NCBI GenBank assembly: GCA_005408345.1
Contig: SEMN01000059.1
Location: 434,001 to 498,000, forward strand
DNA from: Macquaria australasica
Taxonomy: Eukaryota; Chordata; Actinopteri; Centrarchiformes; Percichthyidae
Direction of reading: 5' to 3'
Length of the DNA: 64,000 bases
Each line of letters opens with the position of its first letter. Within the stretch, counting starts at the first letter, position 1. Positions 47,081-59,133 of this stretch are shown one piece after another. Made by a program: the position numbers and the translations under genes. The notes beneath the pieces were generated by a model. It searched no databases. It was not told the origin of the DNA and was given only the letters and a program-made list of their open reading frames with translations.

Positions 47081-47309
47081 TTCTGTCATGGTTTACTAAC
47101 AAGCATTCCTTTGTGATATTTAAATGGGAGTTTCCCATTGAGTCAGCTATGGAAATCATTGTAATCCATATGTATCTCTGGAACATCATGAACTATGTTT
47201 TATTTTCATTGAGTGCTAAATTAAGATTGTTATGGGCATCTTGCAGTGCATTAAAGGAGAGTTGCAATTTCTCACTGGCTGATTGGACAGAATCAGCAAT
47301 GCAGTATAA

Positions 47310-47375
47310 GGCAAGACAAGTTTATTGGTATAACACCTTTCAACAACAAGGCAATTCAAAGTGCTTTACAGACTT
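47310..47375. repeat. common fish repeat module
   Basis: Contains gcaagacaagtttattggta and aacaacaaggcaattcaaag, a short module found very often in teleost genomes, commonly near LINE-derived sequence. Here it lies 3' (in minus-strand sense) of the LINE fragment at 47520-47605. Confidence 0.55.
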
Positions 47376-47519
47376 TAAAAGGTATTAAGAAAAGAAACGC
47401 AAGGAAATATAAAAAGACACATTTAAATAGGATTTAAAATATTAAAATGAAATAGAAGATAAACATAACCTAAAATAGAATAAAGCAGATAAAACAGGAG
47501 AATAAAAATTACAGTGCAG

Positions 47520-47605
47520 TCCAGATATGAATAAATAGCATTACAGTAGTCGAGCCTACTGAAGATAAGTGTATGGACAAGTTTTTCTAAATCCTGCTGA
47601 GACAT
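47520..47605 (-). mobile_element. short LINE fragment of a second family
   Basis: The minus strand reads DLEKLVHTLIFSRLDYCNAI, matching the EKLVHAFI.SRLDYCNAL-type block of L2/Rex-like fish LINE reverse transcriptases (from memory). The match ends abruptly after YS, and the downstream frame is unrelated AT-rich sequence, so only a stub remains. Confidence 0.65.
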
Positions 47606-47654
47606 AAGTCCTCTAATTCTTGATATATTCTCATGGTGATAGTAGGCTGATTTT

Positions 47655-47755
47655 GTAAATGTTCCTCTGAAATGTAGGGGAGTACAAGTTTAAGGTAGCA
47701 AAAACTGGAAATACTTAAGTGAAGCACAAGTACCTTAAAATTGTCCTTTGGTGTG
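47655..47755 (-). repeat. fragment of the same MITE family as 43506-43837
   Basis: Words ctgaaatgtaggggagtaca, ggaaatacttaagtgaagca and caagtaccttaaaattg are the reverse-strand form of the element at 43506-43837 (compare its tacatttcagagggtaatat region). Only an internal part is kept. Confidence 0.55.
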
Positions 47756-47907
47756 AAATAAATGTGGTACTTATTAACATATTAACTTGGTCATAAACTT
47801 GTTTAGTTCACCTCCATGAGCCACAACAATGCAGGATGAGTTTGTATAGGCAGTGGAGCTGCAGCTAGGCTGCAGCACCTTCTGTGCCCAGGGACCCAAG
47901 GCCAGAG

Positions 47908-47943
47908 CTCCTCCTCCTCCTCCTCCTCCTCCTCCTCCTCCTC
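47908..47943. repeat. (CTC)12 trinucleotide microsatellite
   Basis: Twelve CTC units. Both strands stay open across it (poly-Leu/Pro on +, poly-Glu on -), which explains the open frames seen here; they are not genes. Confidence 0.97.
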
Positions 47944-48109
47944 TCCGCTACACTGAAGAGATCTCACTCTCACTTTGTTCTCTCTCTCACACAACACTGT
48001 TCATATTGCTTGCTTTCACTGTCCATACACATCAATCTTTTTCTCGGTCCCCCGTTGTTGTTGTTCCCTCTAGATATCTTAGTAATTCTTGCACACATTT
48101 TCTGTAAAA

Positions 48110-50414
48110 CGAGCCCAGAAGCCTCCCAGTTCTTAAGCTCTTATAAATTTGCTCAATATATCTTACTGCTCTGCCATAACTCCACACATCCCATCAGCAC
48201 AAGGAGGAAAATGGGAATCTGGAAGTTATTACCAAATGATTGCATCTTAGAAATGAAAATGCAATTGTGAGAAAAGAGAGTGGAAGTGAAATGGTGATTG
48301 TTCCATTAACCTAAATGTAGGTAAGTATGAGTCAAAGTAAATTTAGGGAAACAATACTATTACTAATACTTTCTTTCATTTCAGACAGTATCTCACATTT
48401 ATTTGAAGTTCAGAACTCAATCTTGTATTTCAGACCTGCAATTTGAGGACATTTTGCTTGTGTCCAAGTCCAATAGTTCAAATACACATCTGGGAATTAG
48501 TCTTAGCCCACTGGATTGACTGAGGCCTGATTACATCACTATGACAAGCAACGTTGCATAAAGCTGGCAGTGTTTGACCCTCGCTAAACATGAGCAACCA
48601 GCAGACAATTAATGGGGTTCTCACAGCCTGCCATCCTCCAACAGTCCTGCAGGCAACAAAGGAAGTAAACAAGATTCCCTCTGTTCATCCTTCCGCTTAG
48701 GACGTTGGCTAAGCACACAAACAACGGTTTGGCAGGTCTACATGTTGAGCAGCAGCATCTGATTTTGTACTCTTTATGACAATAACAGTGAGGTGTTCCC
48801 CTGATGCTGTTATGATCCCGAGCATAATATCACCCAGGAAATATTCAGTTGTGTTATATTTACAAATCATGTATCAACAAATCCCACCCACATAGGTCAC
48901 ATATAAACCTTTGAGAGGAGTACAAGTCAAACATTGGTTATCTCACGTTGATGTAATGCCTGGTCCACGCCAAGGTATGTGAGCCATTTTTATCTGAAAA
49001 CTGGAATTAGATGCTTTGAAAGCAAACATGTGGTGTCCTGGAAACAAGTACTCTTTATTGCAAGTTCTTCTTTTTGGTTGTTACATACTAGACAATACAT
49101 ATTATCAGGTAGTGCCTACGACATAGTTCTTGTACTGTTGCTGGTGCTCCAGATCACCGTAAAATCCTTGATGACAGTCAAGGATTTTTGTCCTATCAGT
49201 CCCAGTTTGGATTTTTGTCCTATCAGTCCCAGTTTGTTGACATTGTAGGATGACTAGTGGACAGCATTAGTGTCAGTACCCAGTTAGAATTTCCTTCAGA
49301 GACAGAAAGTCAAGCTAGAAGTCCTGCAGTGTTGCAGTTTAATGATTAATAGTGTGTACAGATCAGCTTGAATGTTTTCCACAGTTTTCTTGCTCCCCTG
49401 CTGACTTCCCAATTGCCTCACAAAACCTATGAGAACAATTCATGGAGCTCTGTTCTGTAAAAAGAGGCCTGTCGAGTGACTCAAACGCTGTTGTGAATTA
49501 CTACCTGCAACAACCCATCTCAGAATGAGAGGAAATGACATTGACATTAGAAAATAAAATGCTCTCTTATTTTCTAAATTTCTTTCACATTTGTTTACTC
49601 AGCTCTATTCAGAATATGTTGAGCATTTAGTGTCATGCTAAATATGAGATGAGTGCACACGTTAAGCATAACACAAGTGGAGCTAAACTGATGAATGCTG
49701 TTCTATGTGTGAGATCAGCCTCTGCATCTGAAAGCATCTCTCTGTATAGTGCAGCAAATGTCATTTCAGATGTGGACGGTAATATCTGGTGAAATGTGTA
49801 GATTTTTAGTTAATGTCCTGTTTTTGACGTAAGATCAGGACTTTTAGACAGGATTTGTAGGCAGGACATTCTGGTGATATTTCGGGAAGTCGAGGGATAT
49901 GGTATCATCATGGTGTCACTTTATGCATAGTGCAAGAACATCAGAGACTGAAGAGCTCACAAATTACATCACACGAGCCAGTAAATGCACACATTATGTG
50001 CTTTTGTCATGAAATGTACAAAAACTGACATCAGTTCACACAAAAACTATTATTATTTTGCCAGTGAAGATCTATTTCTGAACTATCTCAGCTTTCCATA
50101 GCTTTCTGCATCGCAGAGGCTTTGATTGGTGGTTGCTTTGATGTGGCTCCATACATCAGCTATAAACAATAAACTGTGTCATCAGGTCAAACGAACATGC
50201 ATGGTAGGAAGATACATTTTGTCTAAAGTTTGCAGAAAGAAAATAAGCCAGAGCAGGCAAGTGTTTAAATTGAGGGAAGAGACAAAAACAAATGAAGTCA
50301 GTGACGGTGAAATTTAACTGACCTGTGTTTGGCGAAGGAAACACTATAATATTTTGACAGTGAAAATTACTATTGTGAGAACTCTTGAAGAAAACGTCTC
50401 AAACTCCAATCTGT
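48110..50414. other. intergenic DNA, part 3
   Basis: No supported gene. Includes the 27-bp tandem duplication at 49182-49235. Otherwise ordinary AT-rich sequence. Confidence 0.5.
49182..49235. repeat. 27-bp tandem duplication, two exact copies
   Basis: The unit starts ggatttttgtcctatcagtc and ends ccagttt. The two copies are identical and adjacent (49182-49208 and 49209-49235), so the duplication looks recent. Confidence 0.9.
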
Positions 50415-50445
50415 CTTTTTTAGGCAGCATCACTGCCTAAAAAAG
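50415..50445. repeat. perfect inverted repeat, 13-bp stem, 5-nt loop
   Basis: cttttttaggcag at 50415-50427 is the exact reverse complement of ctgcctaaaaaag at 50433-50445, with loop catca. It sits at the left border of the repeat at 50441-50960. Confidence 0.8.
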
Positions 50446-50960
50446 CTAAATGAGGAGGCCATGCTAGCAGCTCTGTGTGGTTGTATGTGAAGGTGCTTTT
50501 ATCTAAATACTAACGTCAGCATGCTGACATGCTCACAATGACAATGCTAACATGCTGATGTTTAGCAGGTATAGTGTTTGCCATGTTCACCTTCTTAGTT
50601 TAGCATATTAGCATGCTAACATTTGCTAATTAGCACGAAACTCAAAGTACAGCTCAGGCTGATGGGAATGCCATTAGTTCTGCAGGTATTTGGTCATGAA
50701 CCAAATTGTTGGACAAAATGACATTTTAACCTGATGATGGTGCTAGATTAAGTCATTACAATTCCTGCTGAGGGGGACATGAATGCGTGAACCAAATTTC
50801 ATGGCAATCCATTCAATAGTTGTTGAGACATTTCACTTAAACCCACAATTGTAAACCTCGTGGTGGCGCTAGAGGAAAAGTCAGATATTTCAGCCTGGAC
50901 CAAAGTGACCGACCAACACTGCAATCTCCAAAGCCATGCCGCTAGCACGGCTAAAAACTA
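50441..50960 (+). repeat. abundant percomorph interspersed repeat (gcatgctaacat type), copy 1
   Basis: Starts agctaaatgaggaggccatg, continues with nested gcatgctaacatg-type words (catgctaac, gctcacaatgacaatgctaa, tttagcatattagcatgcta), then aaatttcatggcaatccatt and gtggtggcgctagaggaaaa. I recognise this series as a highly repeated fish element. A second copy, reversed, lies at 62440-62757. Confidence 0.7.
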
Positions 50961-53400
50961 GCTTTAAATAGCTAAACACTAACTAACTTGAGCGTAATCA
51001 GCAGTATAAGTGTCAAGTTATAATGTCGGCATTGTACACCTGCGTGAATATGATTGGACGGTACTTGCCGCACAGCTGTGAATGAGACAATCACTGTTAA
51101 GCATAATGCCCACAGGTGATCAGCCTGTACAAGCACGACTTCAGTGCTCTGCCTGAACGAACGCTGTGCTTCATTTTTAGAAAAAATATTGAATAAAGTT
51201 TGATTCATTTTATTTTATTTGACAAGACTGCCAGTTATTGTACAGTACAGTTTCTTTCCAAATGTCATTAACATTTGGAAAGAAACAATAACAAACTGGA
51301 GGCTACCAATGATGATGTTTAAATCCACCTAGTCTAAAGCTAAATGAGGAGGTGAACGGCCACATTGGCTTTGGAGCAATAAAGATTCATTTGATGCCAT
51401 TGCCATAACCACAAGCAAACTAACACCAGTAACTACTGTAGTAAGTGAGGAGCACAGTGTGTAGTAGTGAGTAGTGAGGACAGTAACATCCAAAGAAAAT
51501 GCTGCTTCTCTCCAGATATTTAGATACATACATACATTATAGTGCAATTGTCATGCGAACAGAGCTGTCATTCCATTTGGGAGATTATGCAAGGATATTT
51601 TACAATGCCAGCCATCCTGGCCAAATTTGTTTCATTGGCATTACTCAACATTTGGCATGATCAACTTAAAGGGGCTATTTGAAGTAAATCTTAACTAAAA
51701 AGACCATTTCTACCTAACCTCTTTATTTTCATCATTCCCAAAACTATTGTATTTTACAGAGGACGTGAGATGTGCATGTTACATGTGTCACTCTCTCCAG
51801 TTCTCAGTACTTTAAACATTTTAGGTGCCAGATTTCCTTTTTGGATTGTGCTCCTGAGTCACACTGAACCAGTTTTTTGTTAAAAACACATAAACCTCCA
51901 TGGTGAAGTCACAGCTTGGAGAAAGAACTGGAAACTATAGTTGTTTATCAACCTAACTGACATCCATCACTTTCATTTCGTGGCTCCTCCAGATCTCTGG
52001 TGTTTGTAGCATTAATAGAGTGGATCTCTGCTGCGTACTGGGTAAGTGTTGGATCGTGGTGTGATCCAGATGACCCAGAAAGTTTTCAAAAAATGTCTTA
52101 AAAGTGATGGAAATCTGAACTGGGCAAATTGTGCGTTTTGAGCAAAAACATTAGAGCAGTGTGTTCTTGACTCTCTGACATGGATTTGTTGCTACTTTTC
52201 ACTATTCTCTTCTCATTTGTAAATATTACACGACTTTGTGCCGATAAAACTACATAACAACTTCACTTCCACTACCTGCATTTGCTGTGCAGTAGCTCTG
52301 CACTTTATAAAAGTGATGTTGAGGATGCCAAAGTTGACTTTTTGTCTGAACTATTTTCCACTCCTCTGGTAAAGCCTCATCCCTCAGTACTGCTGTTTGA
52401 CATATCAGTAAAAGTGGGTAAATGCAGATTTTAGAAATGAATGACAGCAATTACATTCTTAGAATAATGATCATTGCATAAAAACTCTACTATTAAAAAT
52501 CTACAAGTAGTTTAAAAAGTCTAACCCATAATTTGAGTATATATCCAACTAAAGGTTACAGTCAGACCCAGCTTTATACTAAAACAGCCAGTGAGGACTT
52601 TTTTTCTTCCATAACTGACATTATAACTTTGATGATTAATGATTTAAAAGGAACATATTCAAACTGATTCAAACCCATCTTGAGAAACTACAACTGACAG
52701 TTGCACTACCGCGTTTCATGAGTGCAAGTCTGTGGAGTATTTCAACTTTTTCCAACCCTGACAGTTTTAATCTGATGTTCTCTGGTCACTGCAGAATGCT
52801 TTTATCATCAGCGAGTGTCGTCATATTCTTGTATGTCTGACTAACTGTTCGCTACTGTTTCTAATTTCTGTCAGGTTAGTGAATCCATGTTGTTGAAAGG
52901 CAATCGCCCCATTTGGTAAGAAACTGTCTGTTCTTTGCCCCCGTTTTTTTCCCCCCTAAATGGAATGCACATTTCCAGTTGACGCAAACCATCCCCAAGA
53001 CGTATCCTATTGGTACACAAAGGTCTACCCACATCCAGCCCTACGATCCCTCTACAGGGCTCCAAGAATGAGACGTATCAGCTTTTCTTTCCCTGACACC
53101 GCACAGGGAAGCCTTGGCAAAAACTTCACAATCTCCAGACGCGAGACACTGCTTGCCAGCAAAGTGGAAGCAAAGTATCTATTGTACTAGAGGTCATTTT
53201 CATGTTCTTTGTTTGTCTCACATTGCAGACATAGCTGGGATTCTCACTTTGACTTGTTGATATTTTGCAAGTTTTTTTTTTAAAGCACCTATAATAATCA
53301 GGAAAGTGGGCATCAAGGCTCTTTTTTTATACCCCACAAATCTCTGAATTCATTATTATTAATTGTATAGCAGCACATTTAAGAAGTGCACCTAGTGCCA
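50961..53400. other. intergenic DNA upstream of thbs2
   Basis: Holds the perfect hairpin at 51250-51286 and a shorter re-use of the word aaagctaaatgaggagg near 51338. The stretch 52970-53170 is less AT-rich than its surroundings and could be regulatory, but no motif is diagnostic. No gene is supported. Confidence 0.5.
51250..51286. repeat. perfect inverted repeat, 16-bp stem, 5-nt loop
   Basis: gtttctttccaaatgt at 51250-51265 is the exact reverse complement of acatttggaaagaaac at 51271-51286, with loop catta. It is too short for a typical miRNA precursor (about 60 nt or more). Confidence 0.85.
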
Positions 53401-53514
53401 CAGCTGTTGAACATGGTTTTGTTTTGTTTTATCACCCAAACTTTGTCCCTCCAGAGTAAAACAGCCCTCTTTCCTCCATCTCTCTTCCCCAGTGAAAGTG
53501 AATCAGCTCCAGAC

Positions 53515-53760
53515 ACAGAGGGAAGGTGGGTTTGATAGGGAGGGGATGGTGGGGATGGTGAGAAAGGAGGGGAGGGGTCACGAAGCCCCCACACCAGCCT
53601 CTGTGTGAGAGCACGGATAAGAAAATTACGCCATCGGAAGATAATTATGTAACTCTGTCTCTTAACAACCGACCTCAAACTGTTCATACCCAAACGAGTT
53701 TGATTGACAGGCTCTCTGCGAGCCTCTATATAAGAGGAGGGAGCTGGGTGCCTCAGTCAC
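53515..53760 (+). promoter_or_regulatory. thbs2: thbs2 core promoter: TATA box and initiator
   Basis: TATATAAG lies at 53727-53734. An initiator-like cctcagtcac follows at 53751-53760 with its A at 53755, 28 nt downstream of the first T of the TATA box, the usual spacing. A G-rich block (ggaggggatggtggggatgg near 53540, then gaggggaggggtca at 53567-53580) could bind Sp/KLF factors. The leader exon with a strong donor follows directly. Confidence 0.75.
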
Positions 53761-53978
53761 TGCTGTGCCTCAAGTCCTCCAGACTGTGGATGTAGTGAAC
53801 CAAAGTGGACTTTACGGCTTTTACGCACGAGCTTTACAGGAGATACCACTTCTCATTCATTTAGTCATCGGCTCAAATCATCAAATAAGTCGCTTTTTCT
53901 CCCCCGATTTCAACTTTTTTGTTTTCTTGTTGTCGGATATCTGACTGAATTAAAAACAATAAAAGCAGCAATCGTCAG
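53755..53978 (+). other. thbs2: thbs2 exon 1, non-coding leader
   Basis: The start is inferred from TATA/Inr spacing; the end is at the consensus donor gtcag|gtaagt. It contains a single ATG at 53790 that is followed at once by TAG, so the exon cannot code. It is spliced to 54341, five nt before the initiator ATG of the signal-peptide exon. Confidence 0.7.
53790..53795 (+). promoter_or_regulatory. start-stop uORF (ATG TAG) in thbs2 leader
   Basis: The only ATG in exon 1 is immediately followed by TAG. The start context is weak (T at -3, T at +4). Start-stop elements can stall initiating ribosomes and dampen translation; whether this one acts is unknown. Confidence 0.6.
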
Positions 53979-54345
53979 GTAAGTTACATGGACGGCGCAA
54001 TAGCCTATTTATCGTTGAACTTTTCTGTGTGGAGAGATAGTATAAGGTACAAATGAATTAAAATAGTTGACTGAAAACGCTCAAATCTGAATCTGAAAAG
54101 CTGATGGCGATTTTATTATTGAACAGCCAAATGTGATGCTGTAGTTTAGAGCTAATTACCCGGAATTATTTTTATCGTCTATTGTCGCTTTATAATTCGC
54201 TTCATTTCCTTATTTTTTCTTCTTTGAATTATTCACTGGCTACCTGAGTGGCTCAGGTTCAAACTCAACTTTAAGAAATGGACCCGGGAGAGACATAAAA
54301 ACTAATCAAAAGCATTTCTGTTGTTTGTTTGTTTTTGAAGGAGAT

Positions 54346-54412
54346 ATGATACTCAGGAGAAGTCTCTTCTTGATGCTCTTATCATTTAATTTCCTCCACA
54401 CATTAGCTCAAG
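54346..54412 (+). CDS. thbs2: thbs2 exon 2: signal peptide
   Basis: Acceptor tttttgaag|GAGAT, five nt before ATG at 54346 (G at -3); donor tcaag|gtaagt. It encodes MILRRSLFLMLLSFNFLH and then TLAQ: a basic start, a hydrophobic core and a plausible cleavage region after A-Q. Phase 1 out. The exon itself begins at 54341. Confidence 0.92.
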
Positions 54413-57400
54413 GTAAGTGGAAAACTTGTTAATTACTGTAATGCTGACTAATAATACTATTAATAGTTATTAATATGATGATTATGAACTGACCCCACTA
54501 ACTTGCAGTGAAGTTTTTTAAGGTGAAAAAATGGGGCTTATGAACTCCCCTATAGTAACTGTCCATTTGCATTTCCTCTTGTCTGATTTGTAGATGGTGA
54601 GCAGGAGGATGAGACATCATTTGACTTGTTTGAAATCAGCCACATCACACGCAAGACTCTGGGGGCCAAACAGTTCCGGGGCCAAAACTCAGATGCCCCT
54701 GCTTACCGCTTCATCCGCTTCGACCACCTGCCCCCAGTGAGCCCCCCCATACTAAAACAAATACTACTACAGATCCAAAACAATGAGGGCTTTGTGTTTG
54801 GTGCCAGCATACGCCAGGACCGCGCCTCAAGGGGCACCCTGATTGGTCTGGAGGGCCCTGATGGCCGGCGGCAGTTTGAGATTGTGTCCAACGGACGGGC
54901 CAACACTCTGGACCTGGTATACTGGGTGGACGGCTCCCAGAATGTGGTTTCATTCGAGGATGTGGACCTGTCTGACTCACAGTGGAAGAATATCACACTT
55001 CATGTTCATGGGGAAAATGCAAACCTGTATGTGGGCTGCAGCCTGATAGACAGCTTCTTCCTGGATGAGCCTTTCTACGAGCACCTGCAGGCTGAGGGAA
55101 GCCGCATGTATGTTGCGAAGGGATCCATCCGGGAGAACCACTTCAGGGTAAGACAGAGACTATGGCTTTTTGGTAGCTAGACAAGGATTACCAAGTATCC
55201 GGGAACTTTAATTGCCTTTATACTTGAGTCTCTTTGTGGCTTTTCTAGCCGTGCTGGGAGAGTTAAATGGCCCTACAATGTTTTGTCACCTCTCCTAAGT
55301 TACAAGAACCCAAATTGGTGTCTTGACTAAGCTTACAGTGTAATAAAAGCTCATTTCAAACAACAGTTTCCAGAAGTAGAGACTAACATACTCCATCTTC
55401 AAAGTGTGGCAGAGTGGCTCAGTGTTGCCCTGGTCTTTCTGTGTGGAAAGGACTCTAAATTTAGACTCTAAATTGCCCCTTGTGAGTAAAAATGAGTGTA
55501 AATGTGTGTGACAAGGTCAAGAGTGAACTTCCATGCTTTGAGTGTGAATGTGTTTGTCTGTTAGACTGTTTCTCAATGCATGCTTAAGTGGGTATAGACG
55601 TATGTCACTTCTGAAATATGCCAAAGCAGCCAAAATATGTAATAGAGACTGTAACTGCAGTGGTCAAGACACATCTTTTCTTGCCAAACAGGGCCTTCTG
55701 CAGAATGTGCGTTTCATCTTTGACACCGCAGTGGAAGACGTCCTGCAGAGCAGAGACTGCGAGGTCACTAAACAAGGTAAGAGTGTGGGTTTTTCTTTGT
55801 GTGGTTATCTTTAGGGTGTTTAAACAAGCACTCACCCTAAAATTCCTGCCATACTCGGATCAGTGGGAACCATTTCTATTTGCGTGATTTTCATAAGCCA
55901 ACAGATGAGTCAAAATAATTATATTTGCAAACCGTTTCAAGCCCGATACCTTACAGATGGGATTGGGAAACTCTTTCACATGCAATCCTCCAATGCATGG
56001 TATCTGTGTTTTGTTAAGCATCAACCACAGCAACTTTCCAGACCAAACTGTTTAGCATTATCAGACTCCCTTTGTATGAATTTAAACTCTTTGGGTCGTT
56101 TTTTTTTCTTCAAGTGGATCAAAAGAGAAGAGACAGATTTGATATGTGGCAAGATCTCCCACGATTACTTCATGTTTACGGAAACAGCCGTGTCGATGCA
56201 GTGGCTTGAGGTCGAGCAGTGTGCGTGGTGAGCAAAAGGAGATACAGATGCTTACATTTATTTCCATTGGCAGTGGACTCGGGATAATGCCCTGGGAAAG
56301 AAAATAGAAAAGAGAAAGGGAATGCTATACTGCAGAGTGGGGAGCTTCCACTTCCAGCTGCACACACAAACACACACACACACACACACTCACACGCACA
56401 CAGTGAAGTCATGAATTGGCTGATTGGGTTGCTTTTCTCAGCTGAAGATTTGCTCGCATGAGGAATAGTGCCTCGTGATCCTCAGCGGGGCTCACACGAA
56501 GAGCGGCTGTAACTAAAAAGATACAGATATCTGAGTAAATATGTGGATAATCATCCTTTACAACAAAGCTAAAGCGTCGCCAGATCTGGAAACAGTGTCT
56601 TTGGCTCACTGGGACAAAGAAAATCTATATGCAGTGTGAGTGTTTGTGCGTGATAGAGAAGCTGTTGCATTTCTGTTGCCACAAGCAGTGTTGAATTCCA
56701 GCTGAATGAGTTTAAGTTTTTTAACAAATGTCACCAAGGCCTGGAAGTTTTCTACATGCTGGCTGGTACCAGTCAAGGTTTTGCACTGGTAGCAATCTTA
56801 AAGCCAAAAGTCACTCATAAACCCACACAACCCACGCTCATAAAAACTGTCACCCTGGACATTAATGAGCAGTATTAAACCTACCCAAGCTTTTTGCTCT
56901 TTTTTTTAAAATTCTTTCCTCTATCTGCTTTGAGAAAATGGAGAATGTCTATCAGGGAGAGAAAAATGTGTAAATGCTTTCACAGACGAGCTAGCACACG
57001 TTCACGTGCACACACAGCGTGAAGCCCTTCTGAGATTTGAATGGATCCAGCAGACTGAAAAGGAAAGAAAACATAGCACTGGCTACAGTGAGACATCATT
57101 GGGCAATTTGGACCACATCTTGATTTAAAGTCCCCGGCCTGTCATTAATCTTCACCAATTTACATAGCAAGATCCAAACCAGTTGCAGATATGTGCTGTG
57201 CTTTGGCTGAATGACAGGCATTCCATGGAGCTTTGATATGTGTCTTGTGGGTTTGTTTTCGGCATCACACATTCGTAAAGTTCATCGTGATATAACTGAA
57301 GTTCAGTGGTTTGAGACCCAAAATGGGGAAATAAATTGAGGGAATTTAAAGGATAGATATTCATAATTTTATTTGGTTTAATGCAAACTCCACCCTACAA

Positions 57401-59030
57401 AAGATGCCCTGTCCTGCTCTGTGATTTGTATTTTTACCTGTCTGTGTTGAACAAATATTACAGCTGACAGACACGTTACTCTGGGCTGGACTTCTTGCTC
57501 CAGATTTGCAGATTGCGCAGAGAAGACTCAACATTTAGCCTCATTATGCCCTTCAAACAACCCTGTAGTTTAAGATTGCGTTCCCTTTCACATTATGCAC
57601 TTAACCCTCAGTGTTAGTATAATGAATGATAAGTGCTGCAACTCAAGGGATTTTCGCACACTTTGGATTCTAGTGTGCTGACATCCAGACGAGGAGATCT
57701 CTAGTGCCTGTGCTACTGATCAGCTGTAAGGACAAGACCATGAGCTTTGCAGGCTCCTTGTAAAGCCATCTGTGTGGTCACTCCAGTCTGTTAAGTTCAT
57801 ATTGGAAGTGTCTACTTATCTAAAGGGTCGTGGAGATTTATGACAACAGTGTGGTTTCTCATCACATGGGGAACACCCAGATTTATGCTTTTTTAGCTCC
57901 GCAATGCCACCCCCTCTCGTCCTCCCACAGCCAACCCTGCTGTCATCTCTGGTGGAAACATTTACCGTCACCGTTTCAAACAGATACATCTTTCAAATCA
58001 AACACCACTGACTGAACATCTGTTTTTGGAAACTCAATAAACATTGTAATCACCGCATTGTTGTGATCTTTTGGCCGCCTACAGGAAAACAGGAAATCAC
58101 TCCGTTCCCTGATCAGAGTCCTTGTGTTTCAATCGTCACAGCTCTGAAACATGTTTTCCATCACCAGCCTGTGTTGCTCATTCACCCTGATGTCTCTTTC
58201 TTTTTTGCCCCTCCAGATGATGCTAATATTGTGAGCGAGAGCACAGAAATTGTGGATGTGAGTCCCTCCATCACTACAAACATCATAGGTCAGAAGACAG
58301 ACGAGAGCGCAGATATGTGCGAACGCTCCTGTGAGGAACTTAGCACCATGTTCCAGGAGCTCAAAGGCCTACGCGTTGTCGTCAGTAACCTTATTGATGG
58401 CCTGCAAAAAGTGGTAAGTAGTAGAAGTGACATAGTGTAAATTAACATATTCCTGACTTGTGTTTGTTTTAGACAAAGTTACTGCCTGTTTCGCTGAACT
58501 TTACAGGCCAATTTCAGTGATGAATGTGAAAGCGCCGAAATCTGTCTTTGTGTGAGGGAAGAAAATCAACATTTTAGAGAAAATTGACATTTCAGGAAAA
58601 TAAATTATCCAATCCTCAGCGTCGCAGCCAGGAGGTAAGAGGTTTGAATTAGGTTACTAGGTAACCTATATTGGTTTGAAAGCAAACAGTAAGTAGCTGC
58701 AGGACTGTTTATAGAGTTGCCTGTGATGGCTGAACCCGGTTGACTCCTGCTATCTGTGGCAGCGTGAGTCAGACAGATTTTATGACATGTTACATGTGGA
58801 TATAGGAAGTGTTCCCCTGGCAGCGATGGGGTCCAGTCTAATGTCTGGCTGTGTTTAAACAGCCCATGTGTTTCCTCTGGGAGCCTCCCAGCAATAAGAG
58901 TCTGGGCATGAACCTTGGGAAAAAAAAAACAAAAAAAAAAAAACGGCTGGGATGAGAAGGGTCCCTGAGGCTCTTCCAGACCAAGTGGTGTCTTAGATTC
59001 TAGTGCTGCACACTTTTCCAAAAGAGAGGA

Positions 59031-59065
<35 letters not shown>

Positions 59066-59092
59066 GCACACCTACACACACACACACACACA

Positions 59093-59133
<41 letters not shown>

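Noticed and set aside
47803..48270. Frames on both strands with poly-Leu, poly-Pro or poly-Glu
   Set aside because: All are produced by the (CTC)12 repeat at 47908-47943.
51250..51286. miRNA gene
   Set aside because: The stem is only 16 bp and the pairing does not extend into the flanks, too short for a typical precursor.
54703..54996. Minus-strand and shifted frames of 67-97 codons over thbs2 exon 3
   Set aside because: They are shadows of the conserved, GC-richer thbs2 exon on the + strand.
58605..59129. 174-codon minus-strand frame with Cys-Val runs
   Set aside because: Its N-terminal half is a translation of the (CA)n microsatellite, and the rest lies in a thbs2 intron without homology.
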